From: an uncultured Aeromonas sp.
Lineage (GTDB): Bacteria > Pseudomonadota > Gammaproteobacteria > Enterobacterales > Aeromonadaceae
Reading direction: 5' to 3'
Length of the DNA: 37,348 nt
Assembly: GCA_945957575.1 (NCBI GenBank)
Contig: CAMFLW010000019.1
Span: 1-37,348, forward strand
How positions within the stretch are numbered: the stretch's first letter is position 1; every line of letters starts with the position of its first letter. The position numbers and the translations under genes are program-made. The notes beneath the pieces were generated by a model. It was not told where the DNA came from. It worked only from the letters and a program-made list of their open reading frames with translations, and ran no database searches. This document shows positions 9,017 through 16,344 of this stretch, one piece after another.

Positions 9017-9394
9017 TCAGGGCTTCTTTTTCTTGCCAATGCTCAAGCCCAGCTTGATGGAGAGGGCTGCCAGTAGTAGTAGCATCATGATCAGGGAGAA
9101 GAAATTGCTGCCGAGTTCCGGGTATTGCACCTTGAGCAGCGCGGAGTGGCCGAAGGCACCGATAAAGAAGCAGAGCAGGGTGCAGATGGGGGTATTGCCC
9201 ACCATGGGCTCATGGCGATAGTGCTGGAACAGCTGGTAGGCTGCCAGCCAGAGGGCAATCAGCGGGAAGAAAGAGAAAGGTACAACCGAGTTGGTCAGCA
9301 CGGCCAGCGAGGCATCGCCACAGATACCAATCAGCATCGCCATGACGAGCGGTTTTTTCGGGATCATAAGCTGTTCAGGCATGTCGTTCTTCAT
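9017..9394 (-). CDS. yijD: YijD family membrane protein (DUF1422)
   Basis: This roughly 125-aa inner-membrane protein has four hydrophobic stretches and the family segments VVPFSFFPLIAL and YPELGSNFF, which correspond to E. coli YijD. As in E. coli it lies directly behind fabR. Its start is uncertain: ATG 9394 (MKNDMPEQ) is chosen because it begins just after the fabR stop (9402). ATG 9382 and an overlapping ATG at 9418 are also in frame. The C-terminus is basic (GKKKKP). Function is unknown; the fabR linkage suggests a membrane-lipid connection. Confidence 0.88.
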   Translation of the reverse strand: MKNDMPEQLMIPKKPLVMAMLIGICGDASLAVLTNSVVPFSFFPLIALWLAAYQLFQHYRHEPMVGNTPICTLLCFFIGAFGHSALLKVQYPELGSNFFSLIMMLLLLAALSIKLGLSIGKKKKP

Positions 9395-9401
9395 CCTGTG
9401 A

Positions 9402-10034
9402 TCATGGGTGAGGTGCATGGCGCTTCTGGTTTTGTACTTCGGCGCCCATGGCGATCATCCGCAGTTGGCTAATGGTACGGTCGGAGAGTGCCCGGCACTC
9501 TTCGCTGGTCATGTCGAGCGCATCGGCCCCGGCACTGAAGACGATGGTGACCATGGCTTCTGCCTGAATGTAGGCATCTTCCCGTGGTGCTTTGGTGGTT
9601 GCTTCCAGATAATCGGTCAGCTCGGCGATAAAGTGCTGGATCTCGCGAGCCACCGCCTGACGAAAGGCGGCCGAGGTGCCGGATCGTTCTCGCAGCAATA
9701 GCCGGAATACGTTGGGGTTGTTCTCGACGAACTCCATGAAGGTCTGCACCGAGGTGCTGATGACGCTGCCGCCACCGGCAATGCGCTGGCGTGCCTGGCG
9801 CATCAGTTGGCGCAGGGTGAGACCCCCTTCGTCAACCAGGGTCAGGCCCAGCTCCTCCATATCGCGAAAGTGGCGATAGAAAGAGGTGGGGGCAATACCT
9901 GCTTCACGAGCGACTTCCCGCAGGCTGAGATTGGAGAAACTCCGGTTGGCACACAGTTGGCTGAATGCAGCATCGATCAATGTACGCCGGGTTTTTTCTT
10001 TTTGTTGAGCGCGAATACCCACAGAATCAGTCAC
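9402..10034 (-). CDS. fabR: TetR-family repressor of unsaturated fatty acid synthesis FabR
   Basis: FabR binds acyl-thioesters and represses fabA/fabB-type genes, or desaturase genes, to tune the unsaturated:saturated ratio of phospholipids. The 210-aa product closely follows E. coli Fab[16 protein letters not shown], the [24 protein letters not shown] (about residues 37-57), [12 protein letters not shown] and [15 protein letters not shown]. The first two residues after Met may be extra if GTG at 10022 is used instead. It is divergent from a fatty acid desaturase, which makes that gene an obvious target, and is followed by yijD. Confidence 0.96.
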   Translation of the reverse strand: MTDSVGIRAQQKEKTRRTLIDAAFSQLCANRSFSNLSLREVAREAGIAPTSFYRHFRDMEELGLTLVDEGGLTLRQLMRQARQRIAGGGSVISTSVQTFMEFVENNPNVFRLLLRERSGTSAAFRQAVAREIQHFIAELTDYLEATTKAPREDAYIQAEAMVTIVFSAGADALDMTSEECRALSDRTISQLRMIAMGAEVQNQKRHAPHP

Positions 10035-10135
10035 CTTCAGCTTATCGAGGCCAAATGATAACCCGAAGGCGCCTCAGGATCAGGTTTGTATCCTACTTTT
10101 TTACCATTGACCGTGAGGAAATCACCATGGAAAAT

Positions 10136-10153
10136 GGTGAACAGCTGTTCGCT
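10136..10153 (+). promoter_or_regulatory. Candidate FabR operator before the desaturase
   Basis: GAACAGCTGTTC at 10139-10150 is a perfect 12-bp palindrome. The surrounding 18 bp (GGTGAACAGCTGTTCGCT) match the E. coli FabR site AGCGTACACGTGTTAGCT, as I recall it, at 12 of 18 positions, including ACA..TGTT and the GCT end. It lies 17-34 bp before the desaturase start, between it and divergent fabR. Repression of the desaturase, and possibly fabR autoregulation, is inferred. Confidence 0.6.
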
Positions 10154-10169
10154 GAAAGGATGCAATGAG

Positions 10170-11288
10170 ATGGCCAGCCCCCCGATTATTTTGACCAATA
10201 CCCTGCTGTTCTCCCTCTCCGGGATGGTGGCGCTGATTGTCGTGCCCTGGTATGGCATGAGCCACGGTTACGATCTCTGGCAGTGGGCCAGTTTCCTGCT
10301 GCTGTTCTGCCTGAGTGGCCTCTCCATCACCGCAGGCTATCACCGGCTCTGGTCGCACAAGGCCTATAAGGCGCATCCCGCTTTGCAGTGGTTGTTTGCC
10401 TTCGGCGGTGCGTTGGCGCTACAGAATTCGGCCCTGCACTGGTCGGCCGATCACCGCCGCCATCATCGTCATGTGGATGACAACGACAAGGATCCCTACA
10501 GTGCAGGGCGTGGTTTCTGGTACTCCCATATCGGCTGGATGCTGCGGGAGTATCAGGGGGAACAATATGGTGATTACAGCAATGTGCGGGATTTGCAGAA
10601 CAACCCTGTGGTCATGTTTCAGCATCACCACTATCTGGCGCTGGTGCTGGCGACCAATCTGGGCCTGCCGCTGCTGTTTGGTCTGATCCACGGGGATCTG
10701 CTCGGCATGCTGCTACTGGCGGGCGTCTTGCGGATGGTGATGACGCACCACACAACCTTTTTCATCAACTCGTTGGCCCATATCTGGGGCAGCCAGCCCT
10801 ATACAGATCGCAATACTGCCCGTGACAACGGCATCCTGGCCTTTTTCACCTTTGGTGAGGGGTACCACAACTTCCACCATCTGTTCGAGAACGATTACCG
10901 AAATGGTATCCAGTGGTGGCAGTTCGATCCGACCAAGTGGCTGATCCGGTTTGCCTCATGGTGCGGGCTGGCGAGAGATCTGCGTTCATCGCCGGAGGAG
11001 CGTATCGAACAAGCCCGGCTGCAGATGCAGCTGAAACGGGCACAAGCCAAGTTGCGCAAGCAGGAAGATCGCGAACTGTGGCAGGCGCTGCTGCAGGAGG
11101 AGTACGACAAGCTGAGCCAGCAGTTGCAACACTATTACGCCAGTCGCAAGCGGCTGCTGGAGCTGCGCAAGCGCAAGGCGCTGGCGCGCTATGACCGCCT
11201 CAAGCTGCAACTGGAGTATCGGGCCCTGCGGGACGGCTTTATCGCAGGTAAACGCAACTGGAGTCGCCTGCTGGCAGGTATTGCATGA
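10170..11288 (+). CDS. Membrane fatty acid desaturase with C-terminal coiled coil
   Basis: This is an acyl-CoA/acyl-lipid Delta-9-type desaturase of the integral-membrane di-iron class. The three histidine boxes are HRLWSH (58-63), HRRHH (95-99) and HNFHH (233-237), with extra conserved HVDD.KDPY and GEGYHNFHH context, within about four membrane segments. The start ATG 10170 (MASPPIILTN) follows AAGGA; a longer in-frame ORF would include the operator-like palindrome. Residues about 276-360 are a very basic, Gln/Leu/Arg-rich coiled coil not needed for catalysis. The gene probably introduces double bonds into existing acyl chains, supplementing FabA/FabB. Confidence 0.93.
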   Translation: MASPPIILTNTLLFSLSGMVALIVVPWYGMSHGYDLWQWASFLLLFCLSGLSITAGYHRLWSHKAYKAHPALQWLFAFGGALALQNSALHWSADHRRHHRHVDDNDKDPYSAGRGFWYSHIGWMLREYQGEQYGDYSNVRDLQNNPVVMFQHHHYLALVLATNLGLPLLFGLIHGDLLGMLLLAGVLRMVMTHHTTFFINSLAHIWGSQPYTDRNTARDNGILAFFTFGEGYHNFHHLFENDYRNGIQWWQFDPTKWLIRFASWCGLARDLRSSPEERIEQARLQMQLKRAQAKLRKQEDRELWQALLQEEYDKLSQQLQHYYASRKRLLELRKRKALARYDRLKLQLEYRALRDGFIAGKRNWSRLLAGIA

Positions 11289-11314
11289 TGCCGCCCGGTT
11301 ATCACAGAGACTAA

Positions 11315-11346
11315 AAGAGAAGACCGCCAGCTGGCGGTCTTCTCTT
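11315..11346. terminator. Bidirectional terminator between convergent genes
   Basis: The 16-bp arms AAGAGAAGACCGCCAG and CTGGCGGTCTTCTCTT are perfect complements. The A- and T-rich flanks let it serve both the desaturase and the convergent 51-aa gene. Confidence 0.85.
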
Positions 11347-11367
11347 TGGTGTGCATGTTTGAACGAG

Positions 11368-11523
11368 CTAGTTGGCTTGGCTCTGCTGTTGCTGCAACTG
11401 ATCCAGTGCCTGTTGCTCTTGCTGGCTGAGACCCAGCTGTTCACAGGCCTGCTCAAAGCTGATCCCCAGATGGCACATCATGATGTCGATGGCGGGCAGA
11501 TAGTTTTTCATAGCTTCTTCCAT
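11368..11523 (-). CDS. Small Gln-rich protein of 51 aa, unknown
   Basis: The frame starts at ATG 11523 with GGAGG seven bases upstream and encodes MEEAMKNYLPAIDIMMCHLG followed by a helix-forming segment ending in QQQQSQAN. It stops at 11368 just before the shared terminator. The ideal ribosome site, normal codon use and a properly placed terminator support a real gene. I do not recognise the family. The segment ISFEQACEQLGLSQQEQQAL has a helix-turn-helix flavour but is too short to call. Confidence 0.7.
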   Translation of the reverse strand: MEEAMKNYLPAIDIMMCHLGISFEQACEQLGLSQQEQQALDQLQQQQSQAN

Positions 11524-11698
11524 GGTGATCCTCCAGACCCGTCACTTATGCCCTGAACCACTGGGGACAGCAATTAGACTTTAGGCTTAGTCTGTCCATT
11601 TGAGAAGCACCCCTGCCACTGGGGGAGGGAATTTGTTACCCTGCACCATGATAAAAACGGTTGCCGTATGACTGCGAGCAACGGGTGAGGAGCAGGGC

Positions 11699-12325
11699 AT
11701 GTTATTGAGTTTCTTGATCATCGCTTCAGGTTGGTGGCACATCCGTGCTGCTTACGGTTCAGACAGCCGCCAGTTCTATATCAGCAAGCCGCTGACCATG
11801 CTGCTTATCATCGCGTTGGCGTTTGGCTACCAGAGTTATGACCACGACGGTTCTCACGCCTGGATCCTGCTCGGCCTCTGCCTCTCGCTGGCGGGCGATG
11901 TGCTGCTGATGCTGCCAAGCGATCGCTTTATTCAGGGCCTGGCGGCATTTCTTGTCGCGCATCTCTGCTATATCGTCGGCTTTGCCCAGGGACCGCTGCT
12001 GCTCAATCTGGTGGACGGCTTGCTACTGTTGCTGATTGCCGGCATGGTCTTTGGTCTGCTGTGGGGCAAGCTGGGAGAGATGCGGATCCCGGTTTTCTGC
12101 TACATGCTGGTGATCATCGGCATGGCCTGGGTGGCCGCCGGTGCTTGGCACGCCTCTCTCACCGCCGGTTCTGCCGCCGCTCTGGTGGGGGCGCTGATGT
12201 TCCTCTTTTCCGACTGCATGCTGGCGCTCGATCGCTTCCGCCGCCCCTTCCCCCACGCCAGAGCCTGGGTGATGAGCAGCTACTTTGCCGCCCAGTTCCT
12301 GATTGCGGGGTCGCTGGCGGGATGA
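11699..12325 (+). CDS. YhhN/TMEM86 family (lysoplasmalogenase-like) membrane protein
   Basis: The 208-aa product is almost entirely hydrophobic, with about eight membrane segments. It shows family features: YISKPLTMLLI near the start, GLCLSLAGDVLLMLP, and FLFSDCMLALDRF towards the end, with acidic residues inside membrane segments. ATG 11699 has GAGGAG seven bases upstream. Characterised homologues cleave the vinyl-ether bond of lysoplasmalogens; bacterial activity is known only for a few, so enzyme identity here is inferred from the fold. It stands alone, with a terminator behind. Confidence 0.85.
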   Translation: MLLSFLIIASGWWHIRAAYGSDSRQFYISKPLTMLLIIALAFGYQSYDHDGSHAWILLGLCLSLAGDVLLMLPSDRFIQGLAAFLVAHLCYIVGFAQGPLLLNLVDGLLLLLIAGMVFGLLWGKLGEMRIPVFCYMLVIIGMAWVAAGAWHASLTAGSAAALVGALMFLFSDCMLALDRFRRPFPHARAWVMSSYFAAQFLIAGSLAG

Positions 12326-12358
12326 CGCCATGCAGTTGAATCCAGGTAACAGATAAAG

Positions 12359-12382
12359 AAAAACGGGCGCTTGCCCGTTTTT
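12359..12382. terminator. Bidirectional terminator, YhhN-like gene / emrB-like gene
   Basis: AAAAACGGGC and GCCCGTTTTT pair perfectly around GCTT, between two convergent genes. Confidence 0.9.
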
Positions 12383-12404
12383 CGTTTTATGCCCCGGCGG
12401 TTTT

Positions 12405-13958
12405 TCACGCCTCTAGCGGTTCGGCATCCGCTGCCCGTGGGGCGGGAGATTTGAGCAACAGCATCAGGCCGCTGGCGATCAGCAGGAAGATCCCCATGAT
12501 GTAGAACACCTGGTTGTAGGCCATGATGGCCGCTTCCCGGTTGATGGTATTGGCCAGCATGGCTTGCGCTTGCTGCTGGGCAATCTCGGGGTCTGAGCCT
12601 TGTGTCATCATGCTTTGGGCCAGCTGCAGCAGATAGCTCTGCCCCTCGATACTGCTGGCGGCCAGGGTGCTGCCAATCTGCAGCGCATGGGTGCGGGTAT
12701 CGTTGTCGAGTAGGGTTGCGATGATGGCGATACCGAATGCGCCGCCGAGGTTGCGCAGCACGTTGAGCAGGGTCGAGGAGGAGGGGATCTCATCGTGGCT
12801 AAGGCTGGCAGTGGCAACCAGTGACAGCGGTACCATGATGAAGGGTTGGCCCAGCGCCCGCACGATGAGCGCCTGAATGAGCTGTGGCCCGGCGTAGTCG
12901 GCACTCATGTTGACGTTCATAAAGCAGCTGACGGCGAAGATCAGGAAGCCGAAGCTCACCAGATAGCGCGGGTCTATCTTGTGGGTCAGCCTGGGCACCA
13001 GCGGCAGCACCAGCAGTTGCGGCAGCCCCATCCACATCAAGACTTCGCCGATTTCCAGCGCGTTGTAGTTGTGGATCTGGGTCATGTAGAGCGGCAGCAC
13101 ATAGATGGAGCCCATCAGCGCCATGCCGAGGATCAGATAGGCGAAGCAGGCCAGCGCGAAGCGCGGGTTGTGCAGCAGCCGCAGATTGACCAGCGGGTGA
13201 CGGCGGATCAGCTGGCTGATGACGAAGAACACCAGCGCCACCGCCGAAATAACAGCCAGTCGCACGATGAAGGTCGAGCCGAACCAGTCCTCCCGGTTGC
13301 CCTCCTCCAGTACCACCTCCAGCAGGCCGAGACCGAGCGCCATGGTGACGATACCGATGAGATCCACCCGCTTGATCACCTCCCAGTCCACCGGTTTTTT
13401 GTCCAGTCCATGGGCCAGCATGGCGATCACCAGCAACCCTGGCGGTACGTTGAGATAGAAGATGTAGTGCCACGACATCTGCTCGGTGAGCCAGCCGCCG
13501 AGGGTTGGGCCGATGGCGGGGGCGAAGGTGGCGCAGAGGCCAAACAACGCCATGCCGGTGGCCCGCTTCTGTAACGGCAACAGGGTAACGATGAGGGAAA
13601 AGGCCATCGGGATCAGCGCCCCGCCGGTGAAACCCTGCAGTGCCCGGAAGACGATCATGCTGGTAAGGTTCCAGCTGAACGAGCAGAGCACTGAGGCGGC
13701 GATAAAGGCACCTGTGGTCCACAGCAGGTAGCGGCGCACACTCAGCCCCCGGCTCAACCAGCCGCTCAGGGGGATGGCGATCATCTCCGCCACCAGATAG
13801 GAGGTGGAGATCCAGGAGCTTTCGCTCAGGGTGGCCGACAGCGCCCCCTGAATGTCCTTCAGGGAGGCATTGGTGATCTGGATATCGAGGATGGCCATGA
13901 AGGCGCCGATAAGCCCCCCCATGACCGCGATCCAGTTGCGACGTGGAATGGGTTCCAT
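12405..13958 (-). CDS. DHA2-family MFS multidrug transporter (EmrB-like)
   Basis: The 517-aa protein has about fourteen hydrophobic segments and DHA2 motifs: LDIQITNASLKDIQ in the first membrane segment, LSGWLSRGLSVRRYLL in the first loop, and GPTLGGWLTEQMSWHYIF (motif C). It is the inner-membrane pump of an EmrAB-type tripartite efflux system exporting hydrophobic drugs by proton antiport. Its ATG overlaps the stop codon of the adaptor gene by one base, so the two are translated together. No outer-membrane factor is encoded here; a TolC elsewhere is expected. The substrate cannot be read from sequence. Confidence 0.94.
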   Translation of the reverse strand: MEPIPRRNWIAVMGGLIGAFMAILDIQITNASLKDIQGALSATLSESSWISTSYLVAEMIAIPLSGWLSRGLSVRRYLLWTTGAFIAASVLCSFSWNLTSMIVFRALQGFTGGALIPMAFSLIVTLLPLQKRATGMALFGLCATFAPAIGPTLGGWLTEQMSWHYIFYLNVPPGLLVIAMLAHGLDKKPVDWEVIKRVDLIGIVTMALGLGLLEVVLEEGNREDWFGSTFIVRLAVISAVALVFFVISQLIRRHPLVNLRLLHNPRFALACFAYLILGMALMGSIYVLPLYMTQIHNYNALEIGEVLMWMGLPQLLVLPLVPRLTHKIDPRYLVSFGFLIFAVSCFMNVNMSADYAGPQLIQALIVRALGQPFIMVPLSLVATASLSHDEIPSSSTLLNVLRNLGGAFGIAIIATLLDNDTRTHALQIGSTLAASSIEGQSYLLQLAQSMMTQGSDPEIAQQQAQAMLANTINREAAIMAYNQVFYIMGIFLLIASGLMLLLKSPAPRAADAEPLEA

Positions 13959-15010
13959 CAGTTGGCGGCTACCACGGGCTCAGGGGTGCGGGTATCCACG
14001 ATCACCTCGGTAGAAAGACCCGGCAGCAGCTTGCCTGCCAGCGGACCAGGCTCGGGGATGCGGATCTTGACCGGCACCCGCTGCACGATTTTGGTGAAGT
14101 TGCCGGTGGCATTCTCCGGCGGCAGCAGGGCGAACTTGGCGCCGGTCGCCGGGGCCAGGCTGTCGATCACTCCTTCGACCGGCTGATCCGGATAGGCGTC
14201 CAGCACCACTTCGACCTTCTGGCCCGGTTGCATATGGGCGAGCTGGGTCTCCTTGAAGTTGGCCTCGACCCACACCTGTTGCAGCGGCACCAGACTGGCG
14301 ACCTGCATGCCGGACTGGACGTAGAGCCCTTCCCGCAGGCTGCGCTTGCCTATGATGCCGTCGGCTGGCGCCCGCAGTTCGGTGTAGCCGAGCTCCAGCT
14401 TGGCCTGCTCCAGTTGTGCTTCGCTCAATGCCAGCTTGGCCAGATTCTGCTTGCGTTCGGCATCCAGTACCAGCAGTCGTTCACGGGCCGCTTGCAGGGC
14501 GGCTTGGGCCTCCCGGGCTTGCGCCTGATTGACCTGCAGTCCGGCACGCACCTCGTCCAGACTGTCTTGCGAGCTGTAGTGGCGCTGGTTGAGCTGACTG
14601 ATCCGGTTGACCTGCTGGCTGGCACGCAGCTGTTCGGCATTGGCGGAGGCGACCTTGGCCTCGGCCTGCTGGATCAGGCTCAGTTGTTGGGTGCGGGTGG
14701 CGGCCAGATTTTCGGCCGTCGCCTGATTGAGGCGCAGGTCGGCTTCGGCCTCCGCGACCCTGGTTTTGTATTCGCGATCATCGAGACGGGCTATCAGTTG
14801 GCCCGCTTTGACCGGCTGGTTGTCGGTGACCAGCACTTCGCGGATATAGCCGGGCAGCTTGGAGCTGATCCCGGTCACTTCACTTTGCAGATAGGCGTTG
14901 TCGGTGCTTTCAAAATAGCGGCCGTGAAGATACCAGTAACCGGCGAACAGCAGACCGAGCAGAGCCAATATCATGGCTGCCAGCAGGGGAATTTTCTTGT
15001 GTTGACTCAT
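13958..15010 (-). CDS. HlyD-family membrane fusion protein (EmrA-like)
   Basis: The 350-aa periplasmic adaptor is anchored by one N-terminal membrane segment (about residues 9-27). It continues with FESTDNAYLQSEVTGISSK and split lipoyl-like halves (VLVTDNQPVKAGQLIARLDD and LRAPADGIIGKRSL). A long alpha-helical hairpin at about 75-190 separates them, and the beta-barrel ends the protein. I start at ATG 15010 (MSQHKKIP) with AGGA upstream; the longer TTG-initiated frame adds no family residues. It is first in the emrAB-type operon and divergent from a LysR regulator 96 bp away, its probable controller. Confidence 0.93.
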   Translation of the reverse strand: MSQHKKIPLLAAMILALLGLLFAGYWYLHGRYFESTDNAYLQSEVTGISSKLPGYIREVLVTDNQPVKAGQLIARLDDREYKTRVAEAEADLRLNQATAENLAATRTQQLSLIQQAEAKVASANAEQLRASQQVNRISQLNQRHYSSQDSLDEVRAGLQVNQAQAREAQAALQAARERLLVLDAERKQNLAKLALSEAQLEQAKLELGYTELRAPADGIIGKRSLREGLYVQSGMQVASLVPLQQVWVEANFKETQLAHMQPGQKVEVVLDAYPDQPVEGVIDSLAPATGAKFALLPPENATGNFTKIVQRVPVKIRIPEPGPLAGKLLPGLSTEVIVDTRTPEPVVAAN

Positions 15011-15106
15011 TTTTGTGATTCCTGAACTTAAGGGGCGCAGGCTAACACTGGTCAACTGTTTCGATTAGTATTGGTTCACGAGATATACAGTTTCACTGGT
15101 GCAACA

Positions 15107-16009
15107 ATGGATCTCAATGCCGCGTTAATTCTGGTGCGTATCGTCGACAAGGGCTCGTTTACAGGGGCCGCCCGCGAGCTGGGAATGACCAAGGCGATGG
15201 TCAGCCGCCGCATCGCCGAGCTGGAACTGCGGCTCGGGGTGCGCCTGCTCTATCGCTCTACCCGTCAGCTCACTTTGACCGAGGAGGGGGAGAAGTACTA
15301 CCTGCACTGCAGCAAGGCGGTCGATGCCCTGACCGAAGCCGAGCTGATGCTGAGCGCCAGCCAGCAGGAGGTGACTGGCACCCTCAAGCTGGCGGTGCCC
15401 ATCGAGACGGGGCAACTGGTGGTCGGGCGGCTGGTCGCCAAGTTTTTGCAGGCTTATCCGGCCCTGCAGGTGGAGCTGGAGTTGACCAACCGGGTGGTGG
15501 ACCCCATTAGCGAAGGGTTGGATGCGGTGGTGCGGATCGGCGATATGAGCGATTCCAATCTGGCCGCGCGCCGCCTCTGGAGCACCGGACGGCTGCTCTG
15601 TGCCAGCCCGGCCTATCTGGCCCGCAGCCCGGTCATCGAGCGGCCGGAGGATCTGGCCAACCACGAGCGGGTGACGGTGAGCAGCGGGTTTCTCGCTTCT
15701 CACTGGTGTTTCGAACTGGATGGCAGAGAGGTGCTGGTTGACCCCCCATCCCGTTTTCGAGTCAATAATATTACCTGTGCCCGGGAGGCGGCGAAGGCGG
15801 GGCTGGGGTTAGCCTCGCTACCCGCTATGCTCTGTCAGGATGAGCTGGCCAGCGGCGAGCTGGTGATCCTGCTGCCAGAGTGGCAGCAACCCAGGGTGCC
15901 CATCTATCTGCTGTTTCCGGAGCGGCAACTGATGCCGCGCAAGTTGCGGGCATTCATCGATTTCATGATTGAGAACGGCGCCGAGTTTGGCATCGACAAG
16001 TTGCTGTAA
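15107..16009 (+). CDS. LysR-family regulator, probable controller of the emrAB-type operon
   Basis: The 300-aa protein has an N-terminal winged HTH (DLNAALILVRIVDKGSFTGA, then TKAMVSRRIAELE) and a C-terminal substrate-binding domain, resembling the CrgA/AaeR group. ATG 15107 (MDLNAAL) fits the family start; the preceding in-frame GTG adds twelve residues of no family similarity. It diverges from the efflux operon across 96 bp, the classic arrangement for a LysR regulator and its target. The effector is unknown. It is followed ten bases later by the DUF2007 gene. Confidence 0.9.
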   Translation: MDLNAALILVRIVDKGSFTGAARELGMTKAMVSRRIAELELRLGVRLLYRSTRQLTLTEEGEKYYLHCSKAVDALTEAELMLSASQQEVTGTLKLAVPIETGQLVVGRLVAKFLQAYPALQVELELTNRVVDPISEGLDAVVRIGDMSDSNLAARRLWSTGRLLCASPAYLARSPVIERPEDLANHERVTVSSGFLASHWCFELDGREVLVDPPSRFRVNNITCAREAAKAGLGLASLPAMLCQDELASGELVILLPEWQQPRVPIYLLFPERQLMPRKLRAFIDFMIENGAEFGIDKLL

Positions 16010-16018
16010 GGGGGAGCT

Positions 16019-16333
16019 ATGGATAACTGGATCAATCTCTATCGCGCCTCTCACACCCTGGAGGCACACGCGTTGAAAGGGGCGTTGGAGGCGGAAGGGG
16101 TGCTGGTACGACTCAATGGCGAGGGGCTATCCGGCGCTCTTGGCGAACTGCCGGTCGACATGTTGCAGGTGACTCTGATGGTGCGGGCCGAGGATCGCAG
16201 CAGGGCGGGGCGGGTCATCGAGCGTTACCAGCAGCGTCAGGGTAACGGTTGGCTGTGCGGTCAGTGCGGGGAGGAGAACGGCGCCAACTTCGACGTCTGC
16301 TGGCGCTGTCATCACGATCCCCACGACAGCTGA
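16019..16333 (+). CDS. DUF2007 protein with C-terminal zinc ribbon
   Basis: The 104-aa product has two parts. Residues 1-70 match the DUF2007 fold (NLYRASHTLEAHALKGALEA ... VRLNGEGL, then LMVRAEDRSRAGRVIERY). Residues 80-98 form a small zinc ribbon with CGQCG and CWRCH. DUF2007 proteins are small, of unknown function, and are sometimes described as signal-transducing. Start ATG 16019 has GGGGGAG upstream. The ten-base gap to the LysR gene suggests one transcript. Confidence 0.88.
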   Translation: MDNWINLYRASHTLEAHALKGALEAEGVLVRLNGEGLSGALGELPVDMLQVTLMVRAEDRSRAGRVIERYQQRQGNGWLCGQCGEENGANFDVCWRCHHDPHDS

Positions 16334-16344
16334 TCTTTCTTCCG

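Noticed and set aside
13943-15025. 360-codon frame antisense to the EmrA-like gene
   Set aside because: Mirror image of a certain HlyD-family gene; composition Leu/Gly/Gln-rich and no start signals.
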